A program made the translations under genes and the position numbers. Shown in pieces: positions 51,835-60,236 of a stretch of 64,000 bases of DNA (the first letter of the stretch is position 1; every line of letters begins with the position of its first letter). Below the pieces are notes generated by a model, which saw only the letters and a program-made list of their open reading frames with translations, searched no databases and was not told the DNA's origin. This DNA is from Acidobacteriota bacterium (GTDB lineage: Bacteria; Acidobacteriota; Terriglobia; Terriglobales; Acidobacteriaceae): NCBI GenBank assembly GCA_018268855.1, contig JAFDVR010000009.1, forward strand, positions 146,436 through 210,435, read 5' to 3'.

Positions 51835-53883
51835 CTAAATGGCGCTTCCGGGATTCTTTGGCTCGCGCGCTCCACAGCTCTTGCAATAAGTTTCCTTGAA
51901 TTGTGAAATCACTCTTGAGGCATCCACCGACTCATTTACCGATTCCCAGTTGAATTTTTCACATACACAAAGGCGTGATGGGAGTTCACTGTAGGCAATC
52001 CGAGGATCTTTCGACTTCGACAGATCCTCAATCATCACCAAGTGACGGCACCACTCTACGCGTTCACGAGACATCTGGCGAATGACGCGAAGGTGCTCTA
52101 GGACGATTTCATATCGGGCAGGTGGTGATGGTAGCGTTTCGTAGAAGTGCCCCGCGAACCTAGCGAGTTCCTCGTCAGTCTCCTTCGCACGCTTCACATC
52201 CGTGTCGGATTGTTCGTCTTCACTGGCCTGGTCTTGGAACCGAGTTAGGAGAGTGCTTCCATCTATTACTTCCTGTGCTTGCCTCGTAATCGAATCGAAT
52301 CCCATTGCCGAGGCAAGGGGCATCATCTCATTGGCAAGACTACGCGCCGCCTCGTAGTTTCCTTGCACCTCAAAAAAATCCAGGCGCGACTGATCTAACC
52401 GGAGCTTGCTTTCATCGGAACCACTCGCACGAACTATTACCGACGCCTCTTCGAGCATCCGGTCGATCGCGGCTTTCCGTCGCGGCTCAAGTACAAATGC
52501 TTTGTTCTTGTGTATCGCCTCGAAACGATCTTCGTAAATCCTTCCCATCTGGATACGTAACGCCACATGCAAGGCTTGGAAGATTAGTAGTGGATGATTG
52601 AGTTGGTAGGCTTCGCGCAGGGCCTCCGTCGCTCGAGCCTCCCACTGCAAATGAAGTCTGCGTCTCTCATCGAGATTCTCAATTACGCTGACGAGATCAT
52701 CCGGAAAGAGTTTGCTGCGAATCTCAGCTGCAAATTGTTTTTTCGAGGCTTGAAGGTTCGTCTCAACGCCCTCTACGAACAGAAGCAGCAACTTCGCATT
52801 CAGCTTTGACTGAGGGATCGCAGCCGGATCGCTAAGAATCCTCTCCGTCACAGAGCGAAGCTGTCGAGCAAGTTCAGAACGCTCATTGGCATCTGTCGTC
52901 CGAACGCACCGATAGTAGATCGCTTCCTGCTCTGCCTGTAGGGCCTCGAGACCGGTCAGATTCCTGGCTCTCTGCTGTACGCGGTCCTCGTACGTATTGC
53001 TGTCAATGATGCCCACATGAAATTCACTCGCATCCTTAAGGTTTTGAAGGAAGTTGTTGTCTTGCGAGGAAAGCTCGTTGCTTTTCATCATGGCTCGGCG
53101 AATTCGACTGATTGCTTCCCAGTGATTCCCGATCATGTATTCTGCATAGCCGCGAATAAGCTGCATTCTTGGCAAGGCGGTAATCGTGGGATCGGCGACC
53201 CTCAGCAGGTCGATGACTTGCTTTGGATAGCCAGCAGCGACAATCACAGAGCCGCTAGTAAGCAGCAGGCTTGTGACGGTTCCCATGTCTGTCACGTCAA
53301 GAGACTCAGGATTGATTCTAAAAACGACCTGCTCGTCCTCTGTGGCCCTAGCTAGAGAATCCTGAATTCTACGGAGCATGCGCCCAGTTTTGAGAATGCG
53401 ATCTTGGATAGCAGGAAAGGTTGCCGGGTTGAACTTATTCGCAAAATGAAGAGTAACCGATTTCTCTTCACGCCAATCTGGGTTCTCTGACATTAAACGC
53501 TGATGTTCATCCTGTGCCCACACTTGCCAAAACTCGTCGCGGTTTGCATCCCAGAGCAGATACATGGAGCAAGTTCCATTCAGCAGATAATTAAGATTCG
53601 AAGATTCAATCGAAAAGGATATGTAACCCTTCCTGGTCGGTTCGACTTTTCCTTTTGCTTTTATTTGGATATGCGAACGGAAATTGGTCATCTTCCCCGC
53701 AATGTTCAGCTCGATCGAACCATCAGCTCCAAAATCCTCGATACGCTCGTCCCTGAAGACAAAAACATCTTGTCCAGCCAGCACTCTCCCTAGAGCCTTG
53801 AAACTCTCTCTTTGAAGACGCGCATTGTCATCCGACTGTGGTAAAGGACCTAGATCGTCAGCCATCTCGGACGATTGTTTCAT
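51835..53883 (-). CDS. DUF4365-like nuclease domain protein with helical repeats
   Basis: A 682-residue protein. The N-terminal 150 residues read ERIEDFGADGSIELNIAGK, IQIKAKG and YLLWDANRDEFWQVW, the E-D-E-QxK pattern of the DUF4365/PD-(D/E)xK nuclease fold. The rest is helical, TPR-like, with many Glu/Arg pairs, and the C-terminus has CxxC-type cysteines (LCVCEKF, YCKSCGAREP). DUF4365 proteins occur in defence islands. It lies upstream of the HEPN-like gene on the same strand. Confidence 0.62.
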   Translation of the reverse strand: MKQSSEMADDLGPLPQSDDNARLQRESFKALGRVLAGQDVFVFRDERIEDFGADGSIELNIAGKMTNFRSHIQIKAKGKVEPTRKGYISFSIESSNLNYLLNGTCSMYLLWDANRDEFWQVWAQDEHQRLMSENPDWREEKSVTLHFANKFNPATFPAIQDRILKTGRMLRRIQDSLARATEDEQVVFRINPESLDVTDMGTVTSLLLTSGSVIVAAGYPKQVIDLLRVADPTITALPRMQLIRGYAEYMIGNHWEAISRIRRAMMKSNELSSQDNNFLQNLKDASEFHVGIIDSNTYEDRVQQRARNLTGLEALQAEQEAIYYRCVRTTDANERSELARQLRSVTERILSDPAAIPQSKLNAKLLLLFVEGVETNLQASKKQFAAEIRSKLFPDDLVSVIENLDERRRLHLQWEARATEALREAYQLNHPLLIFQALHVALRIQMGRIYEDRFEAIHKNKAFVLEPRRKAAIDRMLEEASVIVRASGSDESKLRLDQSRLDFFEVQGNYEAARSLANEMMPLASAMGFDSITRQAQEVIDGSTLLTRFQDQASEDEQSDTDVKRAKETDEELARFAGHFYETLPSPPARYEIVLEHLRVIRQMSRERVEWCRHLVMIEDLSKSKDPRIAYSELPSRLCVCEKFNWESVNESVDASRVISQFKETYCKSCGAREPKNPGSAI

Positions 53884-53948
53884 ATTCGCAAAGCGGCCTT
53901 TACCTTCTATCAGTATCAGTGGGCTGGCGCATCCAAACCGATGCTGCT

Positions 53949-54239
53949 CTAACGTGGTACATCTTCATCGGTCGCAACATACCAAGGAATTTCGCGGGAG
54001 CGGAACAGCTCGGGATACCGTGTCGTCAAATGCGAAAGCACCGTCCGCGCGATTCGCACGCTGTGCTCAATCTCCTTGTCCCACTCCGCATCGGACAGCC
54101 CCTCGCTATGGGTCGCGGGCCACTTCGCAGTCCTGATGCCTAGAACCAGACTGGCAGCAATGGCCAGCGTCGGCCCCAACCGTTCTTGCTCCACTTCTTT
54201 GCGAAAGCCGCCCACGCGAGACCCGTTAGTGGAAGTCAT
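53949..54239 (-). CDS. Small protein linked to the mutasome operon
   Basis: A 96-residue protein beginning MTSTNGSRVGGFRKEVEQER. Its ATG overlaps the dnaE2 end by 14 bases, so it is a translated fourth gene of the operon. It is helical with a small hydrophobic stretch (LGPTLAIAASLVLGI) and ends in an acidic tail. I do not recognise the family. Confidence 0.6.
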   Translation of the reverse strand: MTSTNGSRVGGFRKEVEQERLGPTLAIAASLVLGIRTAKWPATHSEGLSDAEWDKEIEHSVRIARTVLSHLTTRYPELFRSREIPWYVATDEDVPR

Positions 54240-57200
54240 GCGATTCCACCTCCAATCCCCGCTGCGGCAATGGAGACATGCGTGTCGAGCGGACGTGGAC
54301 GACTCCACCTTCGTTTTGGAGCGGACCTTCCAGGCTGATGAACTTGCAGAGGACGACCGTCTCACGATTGCGCTCGAAGAACTCTTTCGTGACCATCACA
54401 TTGAAGATGCCCGTCTCATCTGCGACTGACATGAACACCATTCCATTCGCCGTGCCAGGTCTCTGCTTCACAATCGCCAGCCCCGCCGTACGCACGTAGT
54501 CTCCTGTTTTGTTGCGCTGCAAATCAGAGGCGGTGCGGAAGCCTCTGCATCGTAGCTCCTTGCGGCGGTAGTGCATCGGGTGATGGCCAACCGTCAGCCC
54601 CATACCTGCATAGTCCGCGACCAACCTCTCTTCATCACTCATCGAATCGAGCGGCAAGGATGCGTCCTCTTCTTTGAGCCAATCGCTCTGCTGGCGCAAG
54701 AGTGGCCCTTCGAGTTTGCCCGCACGCTCCACCTGCCAGAGCGCATCTCGGCGATGTGCAACTCCCTCCAGTTGATTGAGTGCTCCGATGCGAGCAAGCA
54801 GCGCCAGATCTCCACGACTTAGGGATGGCACACGCAGGGTCAAATCCTCTATCGAGCGGAAGACGCCGTCTTCCGTACGGGCCTTCACCAATGCTTCGGC
54901 AACATGCTTCCGCAGCCCCTTGGCATACCCGAGGCCAAGCCGCAATGACTTGCTGAAGTCGGCCTCATGCTCTATCGAGCATTGCCAATCGGAGACCTGT
55001 ACGTCGATGGCTTTCACGCGCAGACCATGACGCCGGGCATCTTCGACGATCACCGCAGCGCTATAGAAGCCCATCGGTTGATTGTTGAGGAGCGCAGCCG
55101 TGAACGCGGCTAAGTAATGCTCCTTGATGTACGCCGATTGATACGCGATCATCGCAAAGCTCGCCGCATGAGATTCCGGGAAGCCATACAGCGCGAAAGC
55201 ACCGATTTGCTCAATGACTTGTTCCTGTATCTCAGGGGCTATTCCGTTCGCCGTCATGCCGGAACGCATCTTCGTCTCAAGATTCTTCATGCGTTGCCAA
55301 GACCTGCGCATCCCAACCGCGCGTCGCAATTCATCGGCATCCGATGCGCTGAAGTTCGCAATCGCCATCACCGTCATGAGCAACTGCTCCTGAAACAACG
55401 GAACGCCCTTAGTTCGCTTCAGCGGCTTTTCGAGCGCCGGATGTAAATATGTCACCGGCTCGATACCCTGGCGTCGCCGGATATACGGGTGCATCATCTT
55501 ACCCACGATGGGACCGGGCCGGATGATGGCGACCTGTACTACCAGGTCATAGAACTTTTCAGGGCAGTTCTTTGGGAGAGATGCCATCTGCGCGCGGCTC
55601 TCCACCTGAAACATCCCGATGGTGTCTGCACGTTGCAGCGTGCGATACACACGATCATCCTGTGGGAGCTGCGCAAGGTCTATCTGGTCGCCGTAGTGCT
55701 CAGGGATGAGTTCGGTGCAGTCTTTGAGCACAGCCATCATGCCCAGGCCGAGGACATCGACCTTAATCATGCCCATGTCGGCGCAGTCTTCCTTGTCCCA
55801 TTGAATCACCGTCCTGCGGGGCATGGATGCCCGTTCTAACGGCACAACCCGATTCAGTTGCCCTTGGCAGATCACCATGCCCCCGGAGTGTTGTCCGAGA
55901 TGGCGAGGCAGGTCTTGAATGCGTGTGCAGAGTTCGAGGTACTTGGCGATGCGTGGATTCGAGATGTCGAACCCTGCTTTGTCGAACGAATGCGCCATCG
56001 TGTCCGTAGGGCCGCGCCACTCGAAATGACTCACAAGCCCGGACAGCCGTCGTAGAGCTTCGCGGTCGAAGCCCAGCGTCTTTCCTACTTCATTCGCAGA
56101 AGACTTCCCGCGATAGGTGATGACATTGGCGCACATCGCCGCGCCGAGTTCACCGTATCGCTCGTAGATGTATTGAATTGCTTGTTCGCGCTTCTCGCCC
56201 GACGGGAGATCGAGGTCGATGTCCGGCCATTCATTCCGGCTCTCGTTGAGGAATCGCTCAAACAGCAATTCCATGCCTACCGGATCAACGACCGTGATTT
56301 CGAGCGCGTAGCAGACGGCCGAGTTTGCGGCGCTACCACGGCCTTGAATGAGAATCCCATTCCGCTTGCAGAATTGAACGATGTCCCAAACGATCAAGAA
56401 ATAACCGGCAAAGCCCAGCTTCGCAATGAGCTTAAGTTCGTGTTCCACCTGCTTACGCGCTTGCGCCATCAGATCGGCATTTCGCTTCGGGCCATACCTA
56501 CGAATCACGCCTTCCTCCACGCGCTTGCGCAGGAAGGAGTCCATCGTGTCACCGGACGGCACTGGATACGCGGGAAACTGATAGCCGAGATTGTCGAGCT
56601 GGAATTCGAGGCGCGATGACAGTTCCAAGGTGTTGTTTGTTGCCCCCGGCACATCGCGGAACAGGTTCACCATCTCCTGCGCGGAGCGAAGATGACGCTG
56701 CCCGTTGACCGCCAGCAGGCGGCCCGCGTGATCGAGCGTGGTGTGATGACGAATCGCTGTGAAGAGGTCCAGCACCTCACGCTCGTAGGCCGTGGCGTAG
56801 CGAACGCCGTTCGTCGCTATGACCGGCAGCTTGAGAGATTGGGCAAGATCAATCGCAGCCTGATTCCGCCACTCTTCCTCACGTTCCTGGTGCCGCTGCA
56901 ATTCGACATATACATTGCGCGGACCATAGACAGAGACCAACTTCTCCAGCGTCTCCCGGCCTGCCTCCGCACCGCCCTTGACCAAAGCAGTAGCCAACGG
57001 GCCTTCGTCGCCTCCGGTCAGGCAGATCAGACCTTCGGAAAACTCCTGAAGATCGCGAAGCAACGCGGAGCCTTCGGCTTTGCCTCTCTCGCGCAGCTTG
57101 AATCGCGTCGTGAGCTGGCAAAGGTTCTGGTATCCGGTCTGCGATTCACAGAGCAGAGAGACACGCGCAGGTTCAATTCCGAATTGATGCGGCAACCAGT

Positions 57201-57441
57201 TTGGCGGCGCAAGTCTTGGACCAAGACTGGCGACGGCGATCTCCGCGCCGACGTGGGCCTGCAATCCGGCGCGCTTCGCCGCCGTATGAAAACGCGCCGA
57301 GCCGTAGACTCCGTTTCGATCCGTCAGGGCTAGCGAGTGCATCCCCAACTCAGTCGCTCGTTCGATCAGGGCTTCCGGCTGGGATGCTCCTTCCAGAAAG
57401 CTGAAGGCGCTCGCACTGTGGAGTTCGACATACTCAGTCAT
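54226..57441 (-). CDS. dnaE2: Error-prone DNA polymerase III alpha, DnaE2
   Basis: A 1071-residue C-family polymerase. The PHP domain opens with YVELHSASAFSFLEGASQPE. The catalytic aspartates are in NEWPDIDLDLPSGEKREQAI, and later parts include QGRGSAANSAVCYALEIT, HLGQHSGGMVICQGQLNRVV and the C-terminal helix-hairpin-helix (ALYGFPESHAASFAMIAYQS). It lacks the tau-binding tail and is shorter than DnaE1. It synthesises across lesions together with ImuA and ImuB. The ATG at 57441 overlaps the imuB end by 8 bases. Confidence 0.93.
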   Translation of the reverse strand: MTEYVELHSASAFSFLEGASQPEALIERATELGMHSLALTDRNGVYGSARFHTAAKRAGLQAHVGAEIAVASLGPRLAPPNWLPHQFGIEPARVSLLCESQTGYQNLCQLTTRFKLRERGKAEGSALLRDLQEFSEGLICLTGGDEGPLATALVKGGAEAGRETLEKLVSVYGPRNVYVELQRHQEREEEWRNQAAIDLAQSLKLPVIATNGVRYATAYEREVLDLFTAIRHHTTLDHAGRLLAVNGQRHLRSAQEMVNLFRDVPGATNNTLELSSRLEFQLDNLGYQFPAYPVPSGDTMDSFLRKRVEEGVIRRYGPKRNADLMAQARKQVEHELKLIAKLGFAGYFLIVWDIVQFCKRNGILIQGRGSAANSAVCYALEITVVDPVGMELLFERFLNESRNEWPDIDLDLPSGEKREQAIQYIYERYGELGAAMCANVITYRGKSSANEVGKTLGFDREALRRLSGLVSHFEWRGPTDTMAHSFDKAGFDISNPRIAKYLELCTRIQDLPRHLGQHSGGMVICQGQLNRVVPLERASMPRRTVIQWDKEDCADMGMIKVDVLGLGMMAVLKDCTELIPEHYGDQIDLAQLPQDDRVYRTLQRADTIGMFQVESRAQMASLPKNCPEKFYDLVVQVAIIRPGPIVGKMMHPYIRRRQGIEPVTYLHPALEKPLKRTKGVPLFQEQLLMTVMAIANFSASDADELRRAVGMRRSWQRMKNLETKMRSGMTANGIAPEIQEQVIEQIGAFALYGFPESHAASFAMIAYQSAYIKEHYLAAFTAALLNNQPMGFYSAAVIVEDARRHGLRVKAIDVQVSDWQCSIEHEADFSKSLRLGLGYAKGLRKHVAEALVKARTEDGVFRSIEDLTLRVPSLSRGDLALLARIGALNQLEGVAHRRDALWQVERAGKLEGPLLRQQSDWLKEEDASLPLDSMSDEERLVADYAGMGLTVGHHPMHYRRKELRCRGFRTASDLQRNKTGDYVRTAGLAIVKQRPGTANGMVFMSVADETGIFNVMVTKEFFERNRETVVLCKFISLEGPLQNEGGVVHVRSTRMSPLPQRGLEVESHDFH

Positions 57442-58945
57442 AGAACCCTGCCATCTGCCAGCAGTGTTTCTTGAGGTCGCGGATGATGCAGCAACGCAGC
57501 TTCGTATCACTCGCATCTGCGACGACGAGATCCCATTGCGCCTGTCCCCAATGCTCCTGATTCCACCAGTCCGTCCCGATGACCCACGGCCCATAGGCCG
57601 CGTCCACGCGATAGGGTTCATTGCGGAATCGCAGATGAGATGGCGTTCCCGCGCGAAGCTGAACCATGATCGGCTCAGATGGCCTTAGTTCGCGTAACGC
57701 AATACGCACGACATCGACCTCTGTAGAGGCAGGTGTGGTTGTGGGCACACGGAATCGCTCCATACGAAAGCCGCGCGGTTGATGCGTGTCTCGGAGTACG
57801 GCCTGTCCCACCGCGTCTTCGCCGACGATCTTGGCGATGCGTGCCAAGGTCACTTCGAGTCGCCCCGGCTCCGGCAACTGCGGAGAGAACAGACCGAGTT
57901 GGACTTTGCTGATATGCCCAGGGTCAGCCTGAAGCACGACATGCAGGATGGCGGCCTGCGGCGGATGCAGCTCCAGTTCCATCTGCAACAACTTCAGCCA
58001 GAGAGCGCGTTCATTGGTCGGTGAGGGCGGAGACACGGTGCGTGTGTGCGTCGTACCACCTTCAAGCCCGAGAGAAACAGAGACCGATGACAACGCGAGG
58101 ATGCGATCACTGGCGCGGCGGATAATTTGCTCCAACATGAGATTCAACAGAAAGAGCAGGCCATCGAGAAGTTCGATGGGATTCTCCAACTCCATCTCTT
58201 CGCGCAGAGTGAACGGTGTCTCCATCGGCTGGAAGAGATGCGGCAGTTCACCAGCGGCCAACTGGCGCAGGCGTTTGGCTTCCTGCCCCAACCGTGCAAT
58301 CAGACTCTTTTCAGGAAGCGTTGCAAGTTTGCCCAGAGTGCTGACGCCCCACGATGAAAGCGTGGCCAACTGCGCTTCGCTCAGTTCGAGAACGGCAAGC
58401 GGTAATGGCGCGAGTGCTTCTCGCTGTCTGCCTTCCGCGAGCATAGTCAGCGCTGCTTTCGTGGACGTGCCCCGCGCCATGCACCATGCCGCATGGAAGT
58501 TTGCACTCACTGCAACGGTGGCTGCCATTCCTAGCGAACGGATTCGTTTCAAGAGTTCTTGTGCAAGTTGTCTCGGAGGCCCGAACAATGACTCCGTTCC
58601 GCTGATGTCGAGAACGCACAGGAAGGCACGCTCGAAGGTTCGCGTTTCGATACGCGGCGTGAATCCTCCCGCCACTTCCTGCACAATCGCCCGCGCTTGC
58701 TCTTCCTCGTTCGGCATTCGCGCCAGCGTCATCACCGACGAGATGGTCTCCACTTCCACGCGCGTCATGCCGTGCTGCACACCGCGAGCACGTGCCTTCG
58801 TGGTCATCGCGCACACAAACTCGCTTGGAGGAGTGCCGTCCAGAATCGCGCAGGGTTGTTCCCGCAATACAGGCCGCAGGCGCAATGCCGCCTGCGCTGG
58901 AAACTCCCTCACGTAGAGCGCGGCATAGAGTTCGGGTGCTCTCAT
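57434..58945 (-). CDS. imuB: ImuB, catalytically inactive Y-family protein
   Basis: A 503-residue Y-family polymerase-like protein. The first motif reads LYVREFPAQ, where active members have aspartates, so the polymerase site is dead as expected for ImuB. Later landmarks are TKARARGVQHGM, LDISGTESLFGPP, ARGTSTKAALTML and WGVSTLGKLATLPE. ImuB recruits DnaE2 to the clamp in translesion synthesis. Its ATG overlaps the imuA stop as ATGA, indicating coupling. Confidence 0.85.
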   Translation of the reverse strand: MRAPELYAALYVREFPAQAALRLRPVLREQPCAILDGTPPSEFVCAMTTKARARGVQHGMTRVEVETISSVMTLARMPNEEEQARAIVQEVAGGFTPRIETRTFERAFLCVLDISGTESLFGPPRQLAQELLKRIRSLGMAATVAVSANFHAAWCMARGTSTKAALTMLAEGRQREALAPLPLAVLELSEAQLATLSSWGVSTLGKLATLPEKSLIARLGQEAKRLRQLAAGELPHLFQPMETPFTLREEMELENPIELLDGLLFLLNLMLEQIIRRASDRILALSSVSVSLGLEGGTTHTRTVSPPSPTNERALWLKLLQMELELHPPQAAILHVVLQADPGHISKVQLGLFSPQLPEPGRLEVTLARIAKIVGEDAVGQAVLRDTHQPRGFRMERFRVPTTTPASTEVDVVRIALRELRPSEPIMVQLRAGTPSHLRFRNEPYRVDAAYGPWVIGTDWWNQEHWGQAQWDLVVADASDTKLRCCIIRDLKKHCWQMAGFYD

Positions 58946-59949
58946 CGGCGTCCCGCCCATGACGCGTATGTCTCCCACTCTGCCGCCGTTACCTTGGCTA
59001 CCGGCTTTTTCATGGGAATGACATTGCTTTCCTGCATGAATCGCTGGCGATGGACATGTAGCCGATGGCTGCCTGCGGTCAGCACCGTTTTCCCTTGCGA
59101 TGGTTCACTGCAACCGTCGAGATGCAGCACCAGCCCTGCGCTGCTATTGGCGCAGGCGTGCTGTGTGAGCAAAAGCACGCTGGAGCGCGAGTGTTCCGCC
59201 GCCGCTCGATAGCGAAACCAGTGCGCCAAAGGAATACGGCTGGTGTACTTCGCTGGCAGGCTTGCCATATCGAGCACGACGGCGCTGAAGCCGCCGCCCT
59301 GCAAGAGCAGGTAGGTCACCTTCAACGCCTGTTCGATACGTGCCCACGGCGAAACCGGCGCATCAGTTGGAACGTCCTGCGCAGGTCGCACGACCTTGAA
59401 GGATTGTGGCTGCGCACTCGGAACGGGATTGTGACTCCGTTTTTCCGTTCCGAAGAAACCTTCGAGAGCACGAGCTACGCTTTTCGATTCCTGACGTGGA
59501 TGCGTTCCGCACCCGCCACCATGCAAACCCTTGATCGGTTCAGGACGCACCAAACAGCTCTGAGGAAGTTCAAATCGAGCAGACGTGACATGAACAGCTT
59601 CGCGGTAGATGCCGCAGCGCACCCAAAGCAGATACGGCAAAGCGATGCCCGCAGCAGCCGCGCACTCCGGCTTCAGCATGTCGCCCACATCGACCCAGGC
59701 ACAGACCTTTCCCGCTGCTGTGAGCTGAGCGATGGACGACAGGGCCAAGGAAGTTCGCCCGGAACCTTCCGGGCCGACAATCTCGGTCAGAGCACCTACC
59801 GGCAGACCGCCCTCAAGCAGCGCATCCACCGCACCTATGCCGGTGGGCGTCGTCGGGCGGACAACCCGCGCACGCGGGGTGAGCGCGGAGGGAATCTTGT
59901 GCGCGAGCGCACTTTCAAGTTGAACCCGGAGACTGGAGGCCGAAGTCAT
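58942..59949 (-). CDS. imuA: ImuA, RecA-like accessory protein
   Basis: A 335-residue protein with a RecA-like fold. TGIGAVDALLEGGLPVGALT is followed by Walker A VGPEGSGRTSLALS and CAWVDVGDMLKPE. A poorly conserved central insertion (near HGGGCGTHPRQES) separates it from the C-terminal YLLLQGGGFSAVVLDMASLP and LLLTQHACANSSAGLVLHL. It heads imuA-imuB-dnaE2, a mutagenic repair cassette usually under SOS control. Direct repeats lie just before its start. Confidence 0.85.
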   Translation of the reverse strand: MTSASSLRVQLESALAHKIPSALTPRARVVRPTTPTGIGAVDALLEGGLPVGALTEIVGPEGSGRTSLALSSIAQLTAAGKVCAWVDVGDMLKPECAAAAGIALPYLLWVRCGIYREAVHVTSARFELPQSCLVRPEPIKGLHGGGCGTHPRQESKSVARALEGFFGTEKRSHNPVPSAQPQSFKVVRPAQDVPTDAPVSPWARIEQALKVTYLLLQGGGFSAVVLDMASLPAKYTSRIPLAHWFRYRAAAEHSRSSVLLLTQHACANSSAGLVLHLDGCSEPSQGKTVLTAGSHRLHVHRQRFMQESNVIPMKKPVAKVTAAEWETYASWAGRR

Positions 59950-59953
59950 AGCG

Positions 59954-59971
59954 TATTCGCTTTATATTCGC
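59954..59971 (-). promoter_or_regulatory. Direct repeats before imuA, possible damage-response operator
   Basis: GCGAATA is repeated with an 11-base period (plus-strand TATTCGC at 59954-59960 and 59965-59971), four bases upstream of the imuA start. Several LexA proteins bind direct repeats; whether this is such a box is a guess. Confidence 0.3.
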
Positions 59972-60236
59972 CTATTGGTGGATGGAGCAGTCAAGCCCCG
60001 CCTGCACCGAGAATCGGGCACTATGACCTAAGTTCAATGATTTGAAGGAGAAACTTTGTTGATGTGGGCATCTGCCCACACCGATTATTGGCCGAGCGTC
60101 CGGAGAACGTCCGCCGTCATCACGCGCTGCTTGGCGACCGACTCCGAAGAACTACCTCGCAAATGACCAACTCAAGCACGATGGATGAACGTATCGTGTC
60201 TGCATCGTCCACCGTAAGTGCAGCATCGACGTGTCT
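59972..60236. other. Gap between imuA and the zinc-hook ATPase gene
   Basis: No supported gene. TGTGGGCA-TC-TGCCCACA (60063-60080) is a perfect inverted repeat that may be an operator or the end of the ATPase transcript. A minus-strand run ending VAKQRVMTADVLRTLGQ (stop near 60090) resembles a C-terminus without a start and could be a gene remnant. Confidence 0.35.

Noticed and set aside
57948..58916. 322-codon plus-strand frame opposite imuB
   Set aside because: Arg/Ser-rich antisense shadow of imuB without its own motifs.
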